Shown one piece after another: positions 30,338 to 63,988 of a stretch of DNA of 64,000 nt. The notes below the pieces were generated by a model. That model ran no database searches. It was not told the DNA's origin and was given only the letters and a program-made list of their open reading frames with translations. The DNA comes from Chaetoderma sp. LZ-2023a (taxonomy: Eukaryota > Mollusca > Caudofoveata > Chaetodermatida > Chaetodermatidae). A program made the position numbers and the translations under genes. The stretch covers positions 78,623,482 through 78,687,481 of the forward strand of contig CM067371.1 of assembly GCA_034401795.1 (NCBI GenBank), in the 5' to 3' direction. The number at the start of each line of letters is the position of its first letter. Positions within the stretch are counted from its first letter, which is position 1.

Positions 30338-31340
30338 GGAATCCAGCCGAGATAGCTGCTTTACTATCTTGCTATTTCCATACGGGCGGCCAGCCGCGCG
30401 GCAAAACGAGCGCGGCTAGAAAAATCGAGCAGTGCTCGATTTTGCACGGGTCGCGCGCGGTTCGGCGCTAGAAAAATCCAGAGGATGACGTCATTTTCGG
30501 GAAACCACGGTTTCCAAATTGCTCTGCCCATGCACATGCATGGGCGTACAACCACGTGTAGGCACTGTTCGGCATTCTTTCAGCTGCTGTATTGACAGCA
30601 TTGATTAGAACAAGAGACCCAAGGGCATGTGACGCTCATCTGGATCATTAGTATCCGAAACATTTGCATTTAAATATACATGATACTTTACATTAACACA
30701 GATGCACCGGAAAAAACTGACCAATCAAAGTTCTAAATAGAAGCTACAGACTCTACCACTGTAGGATCACCAAAGTCAAATTTGGTTAAAATCGGCCACG
30801 TGGAGTAGGGTTTTAATGTAAAAGTTGATGGACGGACGACGGACGGACGATGGATGGCCTGACGACGGATGGACGACGGATGGACGACAGACGGTCGCCA
30901 CGGAATAAGCTCACTTGGCCCATCGGGCCAGGTGAGCCAGATGGAGATGTTGATCGAAGAGGTGCGGCTAAATCCTGGCATCTATGACCAGTCTCTGGAC
31001 AGCTACAGAGACAAGAATGTCTAGACCAAATTGCCTAGAGCCTCAAGATAGACGATCTGGCAGGTAATAGATACACATACATGTATATCCGTTTAACAAA
31101 TAATTTATAATCGGTGTTAATTTTGAGAAATATCTGTAATAAACAATTATCTTAAGCAGAGTAGGTACATCGGCTACTAGTTTGTGACATCAGTAGGCCA
31201 TGGCGACCTGTTGACTTACAGGCAGATCACTTTCAAAATCTGATCAATTTCCTCCACGTCTGCTCATCTGATTGATAAACGGACATCAAGAGACCAGTAA
31301 ATCAAATCAGAGAAAACGTTTGTAACGTGCCCATTCACGT
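30338..31340. other. Non-coding, with GC-rich palindromes and a GGACGAC minisatellite
   Basis: 30395-30480 is CGCG-rich with palindromes (CGAGCAGTGCTCG). 30828-30895 is an irregular GACGGACGACGGAT repeat. 30907-30937 is a hairpin, GCTCACTTGGCCC and GGGCCAGGTGAGC. This combination recalls a dispersed repeat common in marine invertebrate genomes (from memory). No gene seen in 30940-31340. Confidence 0.5.
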
Positions 31341-31354
31341 TTGACCTATTCGTA

Positions 31355-31525
31355 TGTATGTCCGTCCGTCCAATCGTCCATCACCCACCCAGGTCCGCAC
31401 CAACCCATCCTTCAATCTATCCTCCAATGCATACATCCTCCCTCCCAACAACCATTCATCCGTACATCCATAGATGAATCTACACGTGTCTGTCTGCCTG
31501 CCTGCCTGCCTGCCTGCCTGCCAAC
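31355..31525. repeat. CATCC-rich and (TGCC)n simple repeat
   Basis: Pyrimidine-rich CCATC/CAACC sequence ending in eight TGCC units (31492-31522). Confidence 0.8.
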
Positions 31526-32590
31526 ATGCATACTTTCATGTTTATCGCTTTTCTGAGGCAGTAAATTTACAGAACTTTTAAAACGAAGGGTACAACCCCA
31601 TGATGTGTAAAACCTTGACATTTAATATAATTATTGTAATGCAAAAGCAGGTGTTTCTAACAACATTGTAATCTACTGTGCAAGAGTATTTGAATGTACA
31701 GCAAATGAACCTCAATAAAGCTTGCCATATAAAATTTTACTAAATCACCAATCTATACAATTCTAAATAGAAAACGCACAAGAATGACTGTGTCTACCAC
31801 AACCTGAAAGAAATTTATATAGAAAACACTTGAATCTAGAATTATCGATTAAAGACCTGGTGATACCGGAGAGCAGGAAATTACGTCACTAATAGAACGA
31901 TTCGCGCGCGACAGTAGCTTAATAAACGCCTGCAATGAAAATCTTCTAGCTGCGCGTGGCAAATCGCGTAGTATGGAAAAGCTGCCTACACGGCACACGC
32001 ACACACGCACGCTCACAAGCACACGCGCACGAACGCAGGCACACACGCACGCACGCTCGCACGCACGCGCGGCCGCACACACACACACACACACACACGC
32101 AATGAGCTGGCTACAAACAAATGTTGGCTGCATAATGGGCCAATGGAATGGTAACGCGCCCACAGGGCCGGGCGTGCATTCATCCTGGAGAGTGTAATTG
32201 CACCGTTGTCAGAGACCATGCTCCACATGTTTTTGTGTGACTTTCTTCCAACCCGGTAGACGGTTGACACCACAAGAAGATTTCCAGTGCTCCAAATCCC
32301 CCAGTTACCATTACCACCTGAACTTTGTTCCCGAGGATTTTCGTTACTCGGTTGAGCGTCAGCTTGACTATGCAACTCGCCCCCCCCCCACCCCGCCGAG
32401 AAAATTGACGTGGTTGGACACTATTCCGGGAACCGTATATTAAATAGAACAAAACAGTCCCTATGGACACGGTGTTATTATATATTTATGGATACCTTAA
32501 TATAATTTTTCAAACAATACTTTTTAGGTTAATGGTATTTGATAAAGCGTTTTTCATGATCGTACCAGTACCAGTTTTTCACAATTGTTT
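31526..32590. other. No gene seen; ACAC/ACGC microsatellite
   Basis: 31985-32100 is an ACGC/ACAC microsatellite. The rest has no frame with recognisable content. Confidence 0.5.
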
Positions 32591-32599
32591 GCATTCATG

Positions 32600-33620
32600 T
32601 TTGAGTTAGTTGCCGTCGCATTTGTACCTTTTTCTTCATTCCTTTCCACCACTGGCGTAAAGATTTTTAGATTAGTAACGAATTGGACTGGTCCTTCTTT
32701 TTTTGTGGCGAGCCACTTACTGGCAGCTATGGACTATGCCAGTAGCATAGACGATATATCGAACACTTTAGCTAGATTGTTGTGCCACTTTTATGAATTA
32801 TCAAAAAAGACAGGATTTTTGTGTGGACAACGGAATGCGAAATAGCATTCAATTCACTCAAAACGAGATTAATGGAGGCCCCCATATTGTCTCATCCTGC
32901 ATTATGCATTATCAATTATTTTAAACACTGATGCATCAGTCTTTCGTATTGGGGAAGTATTATCTCAGATTGATCAGGATGGATATGAGCGCGTTCTAGG
33001 ATATGGATCGTGCACAATGAGTTAGACTGAGCATCGATATTCAATCATAAAACGCCACTTCACGGTGTACTATAAACACTTTCTATACAGTCCTCCGTTC
33101 ATATTACGTACACAGAATGCATCATTGCAATGGCTCAAGAATAATAAAAATCTGGAAGGACAAATTGTTGTTAGATGGAAAGAATATTTTCAGTCAACCC
33201 ACATCACCGTAACGCATCAACCAGGCAAATTACATGGCAATGCGATGTGCTTAGCCATCAATACCCTCCATCAGGAGCGGAATTTCAGCCATCACTTCCT
33301 CTTCCGATACACCAGTGCTCGCTGATATTGACCTTGATCAATAGACGTCTAATCGCATTCTAGAGGACCTACTAGCGACCCACCATTTAAAAATAAATTG
33401 CACGTGGTTGGCTCAGAGAGCGAGCCCGTCCAACTACAGAAGCCGTCTCCGCTACGTCCACGACCGTGAAGTACTATTATCAGTGCTACGCCGAGTGTGA
33501 CCTCAGAAATGACGTATTATGTTTGAGAAGACGCCTTGTTATTCCAAATTTCTGCTGATTTCTATACTGCGGCAGTTACATGATAATTCTGGCCACCTAG
33601 TGGTGGAATGAACAAGGGAA
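32600..33620 (+). pseudogene. Ty3/gypsy pol relic (RT end, RNase H, start of integrase)
   Basis: Read across several frames: an RT-connection remnant (HFYELSKKTGF, GQRNAK), then RNase H (LNTDASVFRIGEVLSQIDQD; YERVLGYGS), a connecting segment (FILRTQNASLQWLKNNKN), HQPGKLHGNA, and at about 33560-33600 LRQLHDNSGHL, the start of the integrase zinc finger. Many stops and shifts; no protease or catalytic integrase core found. Non-functional. Confidence 0.8.
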
Positions 33621-33930
33621 TACACAGCGTCCATGTTCCACTAGTCTCTTGATGGTATAAAATACATGTGATATGTCGGTTCCCATCTCGCAGAAGTCCC
33701 AATGCTTTGAAAGTACTAGTGATGCAAACATCTTTGAGACCAGACTATGTTAGGGCAGGTCTTCTCTTAAAACCACGCTGACAGTTTTCATTAAAATTTT
33801 TGATCTTATCTGTTTGTTATACGAGATAATGTCTCATTTGTTAGGATTTTTCAGATTCTGTTCAAAAGCACTATTGGGCTCAGGTTGGAAGCTGTCTTGA
33901 TGGTTTTTTAGTCTTACTAGATACTACTTC
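33613..33930. repeat. Direct repeat, first copy (315 bp)
   Basis: Matches 35280-35595 at about 95% by eye, including GTATAAAATACATGTGATAT. It directly follows the gypsy relic in the same orientation, so it may be gypsy integrase/3' sequence or an LTR with a TATA-like box. Neither reading is proven. Confidence 0.75.
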
Positions 33931-33989
33931 TACTAAAGAGTTGTTTAATTCTACGACTGCAGTTAATAGTAAGCCGTTTGTATTTAGAC

Positions 33990-34395
33990 CATGCATATCG
34001 TATGTAACACCACATAGACTGTATTTAAAACCACGCAGGCTGTACTTAAGACCACTCGCGCTGTATCTATGACCACACAAATTGTATTTATGACCACACA
34101 GACTGTTTAATGACCACACGGGCTGTATCTATGACCACACAGATTGTATTTATGACCACAAAGACTGTTTAATGACCACATGGGCTCTATCTATGACCAT
34201 ACAGATTGTATTTATGACCACACAGACTGTTTAATAACCACCCAGACTGTATGTATGATCAGACATACTGCATTTCTGACCACAGAGACGCATTGATGAC
34301 CAGACAAACTGTCGTTCAGAGAACACAAGCTGTTAGTAAGACCATACACATTGTATCTAAGAACACACAGGGTGTTTTAACACACACTTGTGTCA
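33990..34395. repeat. About 21-bp minisatellite (TGACCACAC units)
   Basis: Units such as TGTATTTATGACCACACAG repeat about 16 times with drift. A higher-order period of about 62 bp (three units) is visible at 34075-34200. No coding. Confidence 0.85.
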
Positions 34396-34435
34396 ACTAA
34401 ACAAGCTAATGGACAAACAGGACAAAATGAAATCT

Positions 34436-34824
34436 CCAATGGTCTCGAAAAATGCCAGAATCCAGTTGATCCATTCATCATATGACGTCATAATCAACTA
34501 CGTCATGAATGACGTAATTAAGTTCTTCACGAACCCTAAATTGATGACGAACTAAAGCGTTGTTGTATGCATTGCATGTGTTTACTATATAGTAAACATG
34601 TTGTTGACTATTTTAAAACTAATTTGACTGGGCGCTGTTGCTGCCGTAGGCAGTAACAGCACCCAGCCAAATTGATTTAAAAATACTCAAAAGTTTACCT
34701 GTATAGTCTTCTGGAAATCGTTAGTCAGGCAGTTTAAGTATCGATCGATCCCAACACTAGTGAGGTGTGGGAGGAGCTTATATAGAGATTGGCGGGGCAT
34801 TGCTAAAACTGGACAGGTTCATTG
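34436..34824 (-). mobile_element. MITE family A, reverse copy
   Basis: Starts AATGGTCTCG and ends near ACTGGACAGGTTCATT. Contains ATATGACGTCATAATCA, a second CRE-like site, and the central hairpin (34600-34695) with GGGCGCTGTTGCTGCC stem. TIRs are eroded. Confidence 0.8.
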
Positions 34825-35279
34825 GACAGTGACTAAACAAATATTTTGATTTACTTTACCATTAATTAATTAATGACGAAGTTTGTCAAATCAGCCTGAC
34901 CAGTGGTCACCAGAAACACCCACGTGCAGGACAACAGATAGCTATTTTTGTAAATTCCAAAAATAGTCTTGTACTTACCTGCAAATAAACATTCACTAAG
35001 GAAAAACATAAATTGTCTTGAGAAATCGTGCTCATTATGATAAAACTGTGAATTAATATAAGTAACATTTTCAGTGATTTGAAGCACTTTTGACACAAGA
35101 CGCTTTAACAACAAATTATTACAAAGGTTACCCAACTATGTGTGTATCAGAAATCCAGGCTGACTAATAGTAAGGCCTGCCCTACCCTACACCCTGACAG
35201 TGGAGCTGTTCTAGATTTTCAGAAGAATATGCAAACAAACTAGTAAGTAGCAGAATGGTATATCTTGAAATATGTATCA
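34825..35279. other. No gene seen
   Basis: AT-rich, short frames only. Confidence 0.5.
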
Positions 35280-35595
35280 TGGGAATACAAAGCGTCCATG
35301 TTCCACTAGTCTCTTAATGGTATAAAATACATGTGATATGTCGGTTCCCATCTCGCAGAAGTCCCAATGCTTTGATAGTACTAGTGATGCAAACATCTTT
35401 GAGACCAGACTATGTTAGGGCAGGTATTCTCTTAAAACCACGCTGACAGTTTTCATTAAAATTTTTAATCTTATCTCTTAAAGGAGATAATGTCTCATTT
35501 GTTAGGATTTTTCTAGATTCTGTTCAAAGCACTATTGGGCTCAGGTTGGAAAGCTGTCTTGATGGGTTTTTTTAATTCTTACTAGATACTATTTC
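35280..35595. repeat. Direct repeat, second copy
   Basis: Copy of 33613-33930 with small indels (for example GTTTGTTATACG shortened). It has no gypsy coding beside it. Confidence 0.75.
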
Positions 35596-35813
35596 TAGCT
35601 ATATATTAAGCAATCATTATTCAGGAATAATTATTCACAGAATGTCATGCTTCGAAGAAAGTTAAGCAATATTTTCTTTATACAGTTTTATTTCAAGAAA
35701 TTTCTATGATCTATGATTTGTGATGTAGTGTCTTAGTAGAATAGGTTAAGAAATTAAAAAAACAATGGCTCAGGTTTATATACAGCCAAAACTGTTTCAA
35801 GAAATCGCCGAGA

Positions 35814-35814
35814 T

Positions 35815-35880
<66 letters not shown>

Positions 35881-35920
35881 GGGGAGGGGGAGGGAGGGAG
35901 TGATGGGGGAGGGAGGGAGG

Positions 35921-35962
<42 letters not shown>

Positions 35963-35970
35963 GAGAGAAA
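35814..35970. repeat. (GA)n microsatellite
   Basis: AG/GAGG repeats with a GGGAGGG-rich centre; frames through it are artefacts. Confidence 0.95.
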
Positions 35971-35971
35971 G

Positions 35972-36335
35972 CGATGTCACGCCCATTTCTAGCCGTGCTC
36001 CGCCCACTTTCAGCGCGTGTTGGAATTGATTTGACATTCAGAAACCTGCATTCAAAGATTCTAATTTTCAGGGTAACTATGCAGGTAAGAGGTTGACTAT
36101 TTTGAAGCTAATTTGACTGGATGTTTTCTGTCATATTAGTTTAAACTATTCAACAAAATGTGTATTCAATTCTAACTTCATCAAATAAAAGACATACAAT
36201 TCTACGCCTTAGTGACAGACCTTTCGATGTTCAGGACGGAGCTATGCCATTTTGATTTTGACGTCAGATAACTAGTGACGTAATTGATTATAAAGTTAGA
36301 TACTTGGGTGACATATCAGATCCCTCAATTGTGGT
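35972..36335 (+). mobile_element. MITE family B
   Basis: Begins CGCCCATTTCTAGCCGTG, contains TGCAGGTAAGAGGTTGACTA (splice-donor-like), an eroded hairpin and ATTTTGACGTCAG, and ends ACATATCAGATCCCTCAATT. Confidence 0.75.
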
Positions 36336-36465
36336 CGCCGAATGCTATTTATTTTAACAAATGGGGGTGTAGATAAAGAGACCGCGTGTCTTTAGTCAAA
36401 AGAACCGACCCATCAGTCAATTAGCCAAATGCTAGTAAGCTGGAAATATGTCCTATAGAAAGCAG

Positions 36466-36859
36466 AATGGACCTTTCATGTTTTAGCTATGTCCCGCCCA
36501 TCTCTATCTAAGCTCCACCACCACCTCGTCCGTGTTGGGGTCGATCGATCTCTGAACTCATTGACCATCAATTTATAGAAAACTATACAGGTAAGCTGTT
36601 AAACATTTTGAAACTAATTTTACCGGGTGCTGTTGCTGCCTATCGTCCAGTTAAATTAGGTTCAAAATATTCAACTGGGTGTTTATTAAATGTTATATAC
36701 ATACAATTCATACAAATTGTGAGACTATTAAGCTATAAAGACGGACTATATCGAGTGATTCATGACGTCATGAGTATGACGTCATCCTACACGTTATGTA
36801 GTTGATTATGACGTCATATGACGTCATGTGATGGATGGATAAACTTGGAAAGGTCCATT
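36466..36859 (+). mobile_element. MITE family A, four CRE palindromes
   Basis: Ends AATGGACCTTTCATG and TTGGAAAGGTCCATT. Contains TACAGGTAAGCTGTTAAACA, a partly eroded hairpin, and four TGACGTCA sites between 36762 and 36827. Confidence 0.9.
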
Positions 36860-36927
36860 GGCTGAATTTGTGGGAAATGATTAAATACTGTGTGTGGATA
36901 TTTAATATGATTACCACAAAAATTAAT

Positions 36928-37300
36928 ATTAGGACCCATTTCTAACTATGTTCCACCCATTTCTAGCTATGCCACATTTTGCGCGTGTTGGGATCAATTT
37001 ATATACTTGACACCCTGAATTCCCAGCATCCCATTTTCATGGGGCCTATACAGGCTAGCTGTTGAATATTTTGAAACTAATTTGACACGGTTCTGTTGCT
37101 TCATAATATTGAACATGATTTCATTAAATAGTAAATCTATTATAGACATACAATTCCTACACTTGACAGATTTTTAAATGTTAATGACGGTGCTAGATAC
37201 GCCATTCATTACGCATTTTGATTATGACGTCAGCCTCAATGTGACGTAATTGATTATGACGTCATATACTCGAGTGGCATATCTGATCTTTCCATTGTGA
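36928..37300 (+). mobile_element. MITE family B
   Basis: CCATTTCTAACTATG start, TACAGGCTAGCTGTTGAATA, one intact hairpin arm only, TATGACGTCA twice, ending ATATCTGATCTTTCCATT. Confidence 0.75.
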
Positions 37301-37328
37301 AAAGCAGCTGAAGATAAATATTAATGTA

Positions 37329-37703
37329 ACTAGACCGTATTTAAATTAGGAAGCAATAAATCCCAGGCAAAAATGTTTCCAAATATTTAATTGAATTTCT
37401 TTGCATCATAAAGGATTTGTTTGTTTCTATTATGTGCGGATTAGCCTAAGGAGAATTGCCCTGTAGGTGGGGCTTAGACTACACCTTCCGTATCCTCTGC
37501 GTGTCGTAAGAGGCGACTAAAGGAGGTAAGGGTGAGGTAACCCTGACAGAAACCTCGAGTGCTGTACACGGAGGTTCCAGGCCGCACGGCGCACTCTAAT
37601 AAACCATGGATCCACGCACTTAACGCTTAAATGATCATGTCGATAGTCACTTACAGGACTGGCGGTATGATCAGCGAACGAGAAGAAGAAGACTAGACCG
37701 TAT
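37329..37703 (+). mobile_element. Retroposed SINE-like element with 12-bp target duplication
   Basis: ACTAGACCGTAT occurs at 37329-37340 and 37692-37703. The insert between them is about 351 bp, with a conserved-looking core (GTGTCGTAAGAGGCGACTAA, about 37501) and a 3' tail AGAAGAAGAAGAC. The core recalls conserved central domains of some invertebrate SINEs (from memory). No clear pol III boxes in the AT-rich 5' part. The tail closely matches the 3' end of the LINE at 16239-17812. Confidence 0.75.
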
Positions 37704-37860
37704 ATAATATTACGTTTTTATTCTGACCGAGTTTAATCACAATATCTTTATTTGAAAGCAACTTTATAGGTAAGGTGTTGATGATTTTGAAAATAATTTG
37801 ACTGGAAGCTGTAGTTGAAATATCGTCCAATTTAGCCCTTAAACGTGTTTATTTTGGAAA
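37704..37860 (+). repeat. Fragment of MITE family B
   Basis: TTTATAGGTAAGGTGTTGAT followed by one hairpin arm (TTTTGAAAATAATTTGACTG). The 5' section is interrupted by the SINE-like insertion. Confidence 0.6.
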
Positions 37861-37861
37861 C

Positions 37862-38035
37862 AGGAGGAGGGGAGGGGAGGGGAGGGGAGGAGGAGGAGGA
37901 GGAGGAAGACGAGGATGATGATGAGGAAGAGGAAGTGGAGGGGGTGAGAAGTATGAGCTGAAGGAAGAGCAGGGGCATAAGGGGCGGAGGATATGGCAAG
38001 GGGTTGGGGGGGGGGGGAGAAGGGGGGAGAGAAGC
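37862..38035. repeat. GGA/GAG purine-rich simple repeat
   Basis: GGAGGGGAGG and GAGGAGGAGG runs ending in a G-run (38007-38017). Frames on the minus strand are compositional. Confidence 0.9.
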
Positions 38036-38630
38036 AAGCATCCAATTTTCGTATTGACCCTTGGATTTAATGACGCGGGTAAGATGTATTTGAATCATAT
38101 ATTAGGAGTATTGGCTAATACTTTGCAAAACCCCAAGTCCGTCCCTGATTAAACCCTCTTTGATTGCGGACAGGTGTCGACCATTACAAGAGCTTTCTCC
38201 GTACTGTTAAAGGTTATAATGTTATGAAGCTTAGCTTATAGACGATGTTTCCAGCCTCAGAATATGGAACATGGCATTGTATATATGTACACGTACGCTT
38301 CAAACAAAAAGGTTCAGGTAAACAGAAGTCAGTATGCATCGGAAATAATATTTAAAGGATAACTAATCTCATCTCTTGATAGCTATTCAGGTGATCTAAT
38401 AGGCCGCTCATAAACTATACAGGTAATTTTAAGCCTTCTATCATCCCGTCAAAGAAAGATATTCAGACATTTAGTAGCTAAACGTTGCTACATTTCTACA
38501 GCCTATGATGACTGTCATGATTTACTTTTCAACCAATCAGAAAAAGCCTGTCCTCGGGATATACGCTCAGTCATAGAGGTGCCAACTATAGTTTGGCAAT
38601 GTGGTATAAAACCAATCGTACAGGTAAACC
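38036..38630. other. No gene seen
   Basis: Unique sequence; two AACTATACAGGTAA-like fragments hint at eroded MITE pieces. Confidence 0.45.
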
Positions 38631-38722
38631 CTTGAGTATTTTGAAACTAATTTGACTGGAAGTTGTTGCTGCCATGGGCAGCAACAACTTCCAGTTAAAT
38701 TAGTTTCAAAATATTCAACGAG
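38622..38722. repeat. Near-perfect palindromic hairpin
   Basis: GAGTATTTTGAAACTAATTT through GGAAGTTGTTGCTGCC, a 2-4-base turn (ATG), then the complementary strand back to AAAATATTCAACG. About 43-bp arms with one or two mismatches, preceded by TACAGGTAAAC. Confidence 0.9.
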
Positions 38723-39002
38723 ATGAGTGTTACCTAATAAAGAATCTAATGCATTGGCACTTACATGACATCACACTCGCTTGAGGAGGCAAAATAGTGG
38801 CGAAAACTGTTCAACATTTACGCGATATTAAAAAGCAGGTGATTGTGATACAGATAAGGGAATGTGACAGGATATGAATGAAATGGAATCTCTAAACCAT
38901 AATCTATCGGCGCAGTATAACATGTGAGATGTTATCCCTTTAACAACCAACAAAATTTCACGATGGTGTGTTCAGAAGTTGGCGTACTAAATGCCAGGGC
39001 CA

Positions 39003-61832
<22,830 letters not shown>

Positions 61833-61886
61833 GACTGGATACGGTCTAACATTGGGCGAAATGAATATGTTAGAGAATGTGCAAAC

Positions 61887-61945
61887 ATAAATGGTCATCA
61901 TCGTTGTCGTCGTCGTCGTCGTCGGTCGTCGTCCGTCGTCGGTCA

Positions 61946-61987
<42 letters not shown>
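61887..61987. repeat. (GTC)n microsatellite in the 5' UTR or promoter of the host gene
   Basis: CGT/GTC units from 61900 to 61985, 55-155 bp upstream of the start codon. CGTG repeats follow at 62006-62056. Confidence 0.95.
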
Positions 61988-61989
<2 letters not shown>

Positions 61990-62400
61990 GCATTGCGTGC
62001 ATTGCCTACGTGCGTGCGTGCGTATGTGCATGCGCACGTGCTTACATGCGTGCGTACGTGACTTTAAAGCGAGGTTATACAGTCTACCTGGAACTTAGCT
62101 CAGTATTAATTTTAGTCTGCTATTTCGCCCAACATTCTTCTACTGCGATCTGTACTCTCAAATGCCCCACACCCTTTTGCGCCTGCATGATCGACACTAG
62201 CCCATGTCACCGTGCTCACTACCACCTCGTATCACTCACCTCAATGCGCCCATGTTAAAAGATCTTGACACCCCAATGGGCTACGGATAAGAGAACTTGA
62301 ACCCCAAATGCCTAATGTGCCTCATCAACTCAAGATTGTTTGTACATGCATATCTAACAAAATCGTAATAAAATACCCACATGATAAACCGTGCATGTCT
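61988..62400. other. Upstream region of the host gene; no gene seen
   Basis: TGCG-rich to 62060, then unique sequence. No unambiguous TATA box or promoter element identified on the minus strand. Confidence 0.4.
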
Positions 62401-63488
62401 AATAAAATTAAGCACGGAATGAGGATCAGAAAAAACGTTTTAAGAAGTCAAGGAAAACAAACGCAGAGAATGACATAATGGAATTCAAGAAACAGCGGAA
62501 TCATGTGAAGACCCTAGTTGGTACGGCCAAACAGGAATATGGAGTCAAGACGGCCGAGAAAATAAAAAATGGACGCACAGGCTACAAAGAGTGGTCGGAT
62601 CTGAGCAAATCTCTCATATCTAAACATGAATTCAAACTTTAATGAAATACCACCCTTCAAGCGTAAAGATGGCTCGTGTGCCTATGATCTCCCGGAAAAG
62701 GCTAATCTCCTTAACACTTACTTTGCCAGTGTTGCTACAATATACGACTCACAAGCCCAACTACCCGTTCTGCGATTACATACAGAAACGGCCCTACACT
62801 CTATAACTCTAACAGCTACTGATGTTTTAGATATATTATTATCCAACCTGGACACGTCGAAGGCAATGGACCTTTCCATTTTTAGCTATGCCCGCCCATC
62901 ACTAGCTAAGCTCCACCCACACCTCGCCGTGTTTGGATTGATCGATCCCCGAATGCCCTAGCTATCAATTTCCTGAAAACTATACAGGGAAGCTGTTGAA
63001 TATTTTGTAACTAATTTGACTGGGTGCTGTTGCTGCCTATGGCAGCAACAGCGCCTAGTCAAATTAGTTTCAAAATATTCAACAGAATATTTATTAAATA
63101 GTAAAAGCAAACAATTTGTACAACAAGGCATAGACCGTCAAATATGCGTTCGTGACGTACTTATCGACATCATTCATGACGTCATCCATTATGATGTCAT
63201 TCTACACACGGCGTAGATGATTATGACGTCATATGATGCTTACATACTTTGGAAAGGTGAATTGGTCCTAACCTGATAAGTCCAGAACTACTCGTAGAGG
63301 TTAAGCACGTTCTGGCCCCAATCTTGGCACAATTCTTAAACCTTTCTCATAGAAACTCTCATTTTCCAACTTCTTGGAAAGTGGAGGACTCCACAAGTTG
63401 CCCTCGTGGACATCGGGAAGAAACCGTTGAACATTATATCTTCTACTGTTTTACTGCCAATATTTAAAAGGGCGATAAGAACTCATGT
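62400..63488 (+). pseudogene. LINE fragment (RT start) interrupted by a MITE, runs into gap
   Basis: 62476-62640 encodes FKKQRNHVKTLVGTAKQEYG and GYKEWSDLSKSL; after a shift, IPPFKRKDGSCA, KANLLNTYFASVATI and LDTSKAM up to 62864. A family A MITE follows, and past it the frame resumes as GPNLISPELLVEV, PILAQFL and FPTSWK. These are the linker and first RT blocks of a Jockey/CR1-group LINE. At about 63397 it changes to CPRGHREETVEHYIFYC, a LINE C-terminal Cys/His motif, implying an internal deletion. Confidence 0.78.
62865..63263 (+). mobile_element. MITE family A, best-preserved copy, inserted in LINE RT
   Basis: 399 bp, from AATGGACCTTTCCATTTTTA to ACTTTGGAAAGGTGAATT. Contains CTATACAGGGAAGCTG (donor mutated), the complete hairpin (62996-63085, GGTGCTGTTGCTGCC / GGCAGCAACAGCGCC), and CRE palindromes at 63177 and 63224. 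Flanking LINE codons (TSKA ... GPN) fix its boundaries within 1-2 bp. Confidence 0.92.
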
Positions 63489-63988
63489 NNNNNNNNNNNN
63501 NNNNNNNNNNNNNNNNNNNNNNNNNNNNNNNNNNNNNNNNNNNNNNNNNNNNNNNNNNNNNNNNNNNNNNNNNNNNNNNNNNNNNNNNNNNNNNNNNNNN
63601 NNNNNNNNNNNNNNNNNNNNNNNNNNNNNNNNNNNNNNNNNNNNNNNNNNNNNNNNNNNNNNNNNNNNNNNNNNNNNNNNNNNNNNNNNNNNNNNNNNNN
63701 NNNNNNNNNNNNNNNNNNNNNNNNNNNNNNNNNNNNNNNNNNNNNNNNNNNNNNNNNNNNNNNNNNNNNNNNNNNNNNNNNNNNNNNNNNNNNNNNNNNN
63801 NNNNNNNNNNNNNNNNNNNNNNNNNNNNNNNNNNNNNNNNNNNNNNNNNNNNNNNNNNNNNNNNNNNNNNNNNNNNNNNNNNNNNNNNNNNNNNNNNNNN
63901 NNNNNNNNNNNNNNNNNNNNNNNNNNNNNNNNNNNNNNNNNNNNNNNNNNNNNNNNNNNNNNNNNNNNNNNNNNNNNNNNNNNNNNNN
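63489..63988. other. 500-N assembly gap
   Basis: Exactly 500 undetermined bases; 12 bases follow. Confidence 1.

Noticed and set aside
33990..34395. CRISPR-like array
   Set aside because: Units are contiguous without unique spacers and the genome is eukaryotic; it is a minisatellite.
33613..35595. Intact LTR retrotransposon bounded by the direct repeats
   Set aside because: No coding between the repeats, no TG...CA ends or target duplication found; gypsy coding lies outside them.
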